Positions 20,297 through 24,588 of a stretch of 24,588 nt of DNA are shown one piece after another; positions within the stretch are counted from its first letter, which is position 1; each line of letters begins with the position of its first letter. A program made the translations under genes and the position numbers. The notes under the pieces are model-generated. The model did not search any database, was not told the origin of the DNA, and worked only from the letters and a program-made list of their open reading frames with translations. Source of the DNA: Albugo candida (Eukaryota > Oomycota > Peronosporomycetes > Albuginales > Albuginaceae). The stretch lies in assembly GCA_905220665.1 (NCBI GenBank), contig CAJNAR010000100.1:1-24588 (forward strand). Reading direction: 5' to 3'.

Positions 20297-23200
20297 TCAA
20301 TTGTCATCTAAAAGTGCTTTTGCGATTGTTTCAAGACGGTGAAGTTTTTCATACTCAGGATCGCTTGCGATATACTGAGATGATTTAGTTGCCGTTTTTA
20401 TGCATCCATCATAAGGTGCGGACGCTTCTGATAGCTGCCAGACTGGCGTGGTTTGCGTTGAGCCTATCTTGACATTAATGAGCTTTAATGGCTCCGTCTG
20501 AACTTGGAAATTTCTCGTTCTAGGTGCCTTCGCGTTAAGTTCAAGCTCTCGTAATGAGGCCAATATACCATTGCGTTCTTTCCGAATCTTTTCCAACTCA
20601 TTTATCCTACGACAGACAATACATGAGAAGAAGCATCGTATAGGTCGTTTTAACCTTCGGCTCAACTTGTTCTTCAATTCCAAAACTTGTTTCGACTCGA
20701 CTTTTGTCATGTTATTATGAAGTCGCGTGATTTCGTGTTCAAGTTGTCGAATTTTCTTTCGATGTTTCTCATTTTCTAGCTGTATCTGATGAGTCTGAAA
20801 CGTCATGTCGCGCACTTCTTTCTGCCACAGCTCCTGCTCATGCTGTACGCATATTTCTTTGTCAGCTTTGACTTGTTCCTATTCATTTAGTAACTAATTA
20901 ATCGACTTGTGACGGGCCATATCGGTAAGACGCTTACAATCAGAACTCGGTGCTCGTTGACACTATGCTCAAATTTGTCCCGATAATATTGCTTTTTAAT
21001 GTGCAGTCTCGCACTTTCATCTTCCAGTCGCATCATTTGCCCTTCCACTTTTTGGCTTGCCGATGTCTTTTGATTGAGCTCTCTCTACAAGTGAAAATGT
21101 CCAATCTAGGTAAACAAGTGATTCGAATGGATGCTTCCGTACACGTAAAAATCCATTCTGTATATGAAGGGCCGCTACTTTCGCTTCCCATTCGCTTCGT
21201 AACCCTTGAACCCGATCAGCGAGCTGAAAGGCATCGCATTGCACGCGTTGTCGTAACATCTCACGATCCCTTTGCAAAGACCGAATCAGGTCACATAGCC
21301 GCTCTTTTGATAGTGTCTCAAGTTCGGCACGCTTCCAGACTTTGAAAATCGGAGCAAGTGGTCGCTCGTCTACTTCCGCGGTTGTTGATGAAATGCTCGA
21401 TTGGGCTGTTCTCTCACTAGCTAAGCCCAAGACGTCGCTGTATTTCGGAGCAAGAAGTAGCATAAGCTCTCCCCATGTTACGGTCTTACTATCCACGAGA
21501 TGTGCAAGCTGCCTGTCCAAACGCTTTGCAAAGCGTTTTCTGGTTATATCATCACCGAGCGCGAGAAGAACCCTGTCGCTAGAACTTAAAGCGCCAACGA
21601 ATGACTCACGTGATATTATACCAGTCTTGTATATATCCAATTCATCAAAGACGGCCCGAACAGCTTTTTGTAAGCCATGTCGGATCTGCTGGGTTTTACT
21701 CCCAGGTCGTTGCCTCTTTTCAATGTTATTATCATCACAAGGGGGTCTCGGCGAAGGTGAGATTAAGGTTTGCCGATTGAGAATCCTCCGTTTCATTTCG
21801 GTGGCTGCTTCATTATTCCGATACCAAGCATGACGATGACTCAGTAAGAGCGAAGCAACTTTAATTCGATCTTGAAGCGAATGAACTCGTATTTCGTATG
21901 ATTGTAATTTCGAGGTAGCATCGTGTATGCGATCAATCGAGGTAATCACTGGTCCAAGCCGCTACAAAGGATTGCGTTTGCAAAAGCAAATTAAGATGAT
22001 GAGTAAGCACTTACCGAGCAAAAATTCGCGACAGAGTGTGCGATAATTTCAGCTTTGGCTTTTTCAGAGGCCAGTGCTCGAACTGTTCGAGTAAGCTTAT
22101 GCTTTGTTCTTTCTTCCTCTTTTTGAAAGTCGCGAAGCTGCAATTTATCCAATTCGTTTTTTGCAGAATGATCCAGCAGTTTTTGCTTCCACGTCTTTAT
22201 CTGCTCTTGTAGTGAGATACGTTCGTTCTGGAGTAAATTGATGAAGTCAGAGTATTTATATCATTCTCACAATCATGTTTCCTTTTGATTTCTTGCCTGC
22301 AGCGTGTAGAGCTCTTTGTTGCGTTGATCTTCCGCAACATCCACTTGTAGCTCGCATTGTTTCGCCTGCACTAGCAATTCGAAAACCTTACGTCGCCATG
22401 CAGCCAGTAGTTGCGCATAATGAGATTTCTCGAGCTGGATATCATCATGTCTTCGATCTTCTGATGTTGCTGTAGTACCGGCCAACTCATTGGAAACATG
22501 CTGTTCTTGGATTGAGAGCATCGACTCGAGTGCGGCAATTCGACATTGTAAAAGCTGTGTAGACGTGTCTGGCTGGTTGAATGAGAGCAATTCTGGTTCC
22601 TTGTAATAATCAGAACTTCGAGATTCATTCCGAATCTCGTTATTGCGTGTTCTTTGTAAGTCACTTTTCCATGGATCGTCTGGAGGTAGCGATGATACCG
22701 AATTATCAGATCCAAGATAGCTTGAACGAGTAAGCAATCCACGTTCGGTATCTTCGAATGCAGCCGTTTTGAATCTTGAATTAGTATTTCTCTCTGTCAA
22801 ATCAATGCTTTACTAGTACCTTTCAGCTGACATTCATCTTCAAGAAAAGGCTTTTGCTCCTTGACGCATTGTATTGCACCCGTTTGAGATTGAGTTGAAT
22901 TTCGAGCGGCTACTCGTTCGAAAAATGTAATTTCCCTATTTTATATACACCACGATTAATGAGCAAAGTGGACGAATCAATAAGCAATTCTCTTAATGCA
23001 CCAACTTGTTATCAAGAGCTTGTAGCTGCGGCAAAACTTGTATAGTTTTGTTGCGGTACAATTTCTCAATGACAGCAATTGGATTATTGTGTGCTTCAAG
23101 TATTTGAAGCGATTTGAGTTCTTGGAGATGATACAACTGTTCAAATACGCTGACCGCATTATGTGCAATTTGCAATTGTTTTAATGAATTGCACGCGCGC

Positions 23201-23508
23201 AATGGTCGTAGATTCGCTCTATCAGGAAAGAAGCCAGCGAGGGTGAAAGATGTTCGAATCACGAGGTTTAATACATACATGCCGTTATTGTTCAAGTTCA
23301 GTACGATCAGTTGATGGCTGTAAAGCACAAAATCAGATGGTAAAAAGCGAATCTGGTTGAAGCTCACATCCAATTTATTGAGGATGGGGAGCTTTCTAAC
23401 AAATTCAAGACCGTTTATTTGATTGTTTGATAGATTCAAGCTCTTCAGCGTAGGATGAGACTTGATTATCTCCTCAATCAATTCGTCGCTTACTTTCTGA
23501 AGAAGCAT
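20297..23508 (-). CDS. Leucine-rich-repeat and coiled-coil protein, nine exons (LRRCC1-like layout)
   Basis: Exons: 23508-23279, 23218-23006, 22935-22880, 22793-22297, 22227-22015, 21961-21143, 21084-20938, 20878-20655, 20606-20297. Phases agree throughout and give 902 residues. Residues 1-148 hold leucine-rich repeats (LKSLNLSNNQINGLEFV, LNKLDVSFNQIRFLP) closed by an LRR-cap motif LDNKEITFFERVAARN, which forms only after splicing exon 2 to 3. Most of the rest is coiled coil (QEQIKTWKQKLLDHSAKNEL, QLEHEITRLHNNM). Near residues 508-530 is a degenerate EF-hand-like loop, DIYKTGIISRES, ending in Ser rather than Glu, so calcium binding is doubtful. N-terminal LRRs plus long coiled coil is the layout of LRRCC1, a centrosomal and ciliary protein; that function is inferred. 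Intron 4 is probably GC-AG. Intron 3 could instead be 26 nt. ATG 23508 is the first Met, but the frame is open upstream, so another 5' exon is possible. Confidence 0.8.
22228..22296 (-). other. Likely GC-AG intron in the LRR-coiled coil gene
   Basis: The exon ends CTGCAG and is followed by GCAAGA, the known consensus of GC donors; the acceptor is TTTACTCCAG. Removing these 69 nt joins LYTLQ to NERISLQEQI in frame. The nearby GT donor (GTGAGA) would leave a TGA in the exon. Confidence 0.65.
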
Positions 23509-24384
23509 ACGTTTTCCGCCAGTGTGTGACCTGGGATAAGTAATATACGTGATCTTAAGTCTCTGACACTCGATATACGAGCATTAGCTCGATTGAACTT
23601 TGCACCCAAGATTGCTGACAACGCATGAATTTCATCCATAAAAGGAAGATTGTACGTGTTGTGCAACCTTCAAAAAGAAGGCGGAACGGTTTCTATAGTA
23701 CCATTTTCAGACAAACTCTAAATGCCTAGGCTATTTCGTAACTCATCACAACAAATACAGGAAACGAGCAAGCCACATAATCATCTTATTTAGTTCAATC
23801 CCACAGTGATATTTTTACTCTGAGAAGGCTGACACGGACGGACTCCTTCACTCGACAGATCCTTAGGCAAGCATCTATAAGAAAGTTTCATGAATATACC
23901 TGTGACAGTTGATCATAGCTTGCTGTTGACATTATATCGGTTGCCGTACTCATCACGATAAGAGTCTGTAATGATTAATTAAAGTCCGAAAGTGGCATGT
24001 TTCCTAACTGGTGTCGCCCACCACATCAGTCTAAATACAACAATCCAACTAGGACTAGGATCGGAGTTGCACTTGCATATCTACTTGCCAGTGCCGTACC
24101 CGCAGTAATGATCTTCGGCTCCTGAAGAAACACTGAATACTTTTCTAGCTGCGGGTTGATCCAGCAACTTTGTAATCCTTAATGCGTTTGTCTTGATGGT
24201 AACACTGTCTACGAAATACCGAATCTTCGCACTGATAGAACGGAAAGCGCTGGATTTCGAAGCTCCTGATCGCTGATCGAAGGAAGGAAAATTTTACTAA
24301 ATCCAGCTTCATTGCCTGCAATGCAAGCCATAGGTCCGATATAATTTGCTTTTAGTTGCTTTATTCCGTCCGGAACACCCGCAC
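23509..24384. other. 5' flank of the LRR gene, no complete gene seen
   Basis: This region should contain the LRR gene promoter and perhaps a first exon. A minus frame beginning at 23637 (MDEIHALSAILGAKFNRANA) ends within 23511-23560, but no splice to the LRR exon fits its phase. The rest shows no convincing frame, RNA gene or repeat. Confidence 0.35.
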
Positions 24385-24588
24385 AATAGCACACGTTAGC
24401 GCTATAAGGTCCAGACATGGGAATCCTCTCGCGCTGGGTGATGATAGAAACAGAAAAAGCTTTGCAAAGCTTCTGGAAACGCATCTTGCACATTTCGTGG
24501 CTAGTAAGACCGTAACATTGGAAGAGCTTTTGCTACTTCTTGGTTCGAAATAAAGCGACGTCTTGGTCTCGCCGCTGAGAGCACAGCC
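24385..24588 (+). pseudogene. Inverted partial copy of exon 6 of the LRR-coiled coil gene
   Basis: The plus strand here matches the minus strand of about 21404-21605 over about 200 bp, roughly 80-85 percent by eye. The copy reads LALGDDRNRKSFAKLLETHL where the gene reads LALGDDITRKRFAKRLDRQL, and SKTVTLEELLLLLGSK against SKTVTWGELMLLLAPK. A TAA (24551-24553) replaces a TAC codon right after GSK, and similarity continues past it to the window edge. It is therefore a broken duplicate, or part of a diverged paralogue continuing outside the window. Confidence 0.75.

Noticed and set aside
20102..20311. Possible serpin-like fragment (IRISQRGIKAAVHEMIV)
   Set aside because: The resemblance to the serpin GTEAAA hinge is vague, no other serpin motif is present and the frame has no ATG upstream.
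22371..22742. 123-codon minus frame inside exon 4 of the LRR gene
   Set aside because: It is a shadow: the other frame continues the coiled coil and fits both neighbouring splice junctions.
24209..24493. 94-codon minus frame
   Set aside because: It is the antisense of the duplicated exon 6 segment and shows no family resemblance.
1..24588. tRNA, rRNA or CRISPR arrays
   Set aside because: No tRNA-like B box with matching acceptor arms, no rRNA-like segment and no regularly spaced repeats with unique spacers were seen; the MULE repeats are irregular and inverted.

Overview
The window looks like nuclear DNA of a compact, intron-bearing eukaryote, most likely an oomycete. This is an inference from three things: 48-70 nt GT-AG introns, genes packed tightly on both strands, and relics of Mutator-like (MULE), Tc1, LINE and Ty3/gypsy elements whose protein segments resemble oomycete copies. 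I cannot fix the genus. There are no bacterial signals such as operons or Shine-Dalgarno sites.

Left part (1-5580) is conserved host genes. A three-exon LST8 gene (minus, 463-1633) encodes the WD40 subunit of TOR complexes. A two-exon gene (minus, 2556-3043) encodes a Pro/Tyr/Gly/Gln-rich protein with a C-terminal zinc ribbon. It is divergent, with 50 bp between start codons, from a two-exon gene (plus, 3094-5580) for an 812-residue RING finger-coiled coil-PX protein. That protein joins a possible E3 ubiquitin ligase module to a PI3P-type PX domain.

Middle part (5581-16860) is gene-poor. It has one 155-codon ORF of unknown function (8113-8580). A dead MULE (about 8714-10930) is framed by arrays of an inverted subterminal repeat. 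A Tc1 element with good terminal repeats (10959-12539) sits at the MULE's right edge; its transposase frame is open but has ATC where the start ATG is expected. Then come a LINE reverse-transcriptase relic (plus, 13616-14113), a Ty3/gypsy relic (minus, 14129-14891) and a strong 80-bp inverted repeat that can fold into a hairpin (15786-16001).

Right part: 16865-19353 holds many coding-like stretches broken by stops and frame changes, including a 66/67-bp tandem repeat whose second copy carries a 1-nt insertion. I read this as a decayed multi-exon gene of unknown identity. On the minus strand, 20297-23508 is a nine-exon gene for a 902-residue leucine-rich-repeat plus coiled-coil protein of LRRCC1-like layout, with one likely GC-AG intron. 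A diverged, stop-containing, inverted copy of part of its sixth exon lies at the right edge (about 24385-24588).

The conserved genes suggest growth signalling (LST8), endosomal membrane and ubiquitin work (RING-PX) and cytoskeletal or centrosomal work (LRR-coiled coil). They share no obvious pathway. I found no defence system, CRISPR array, tRNA or rRNA.
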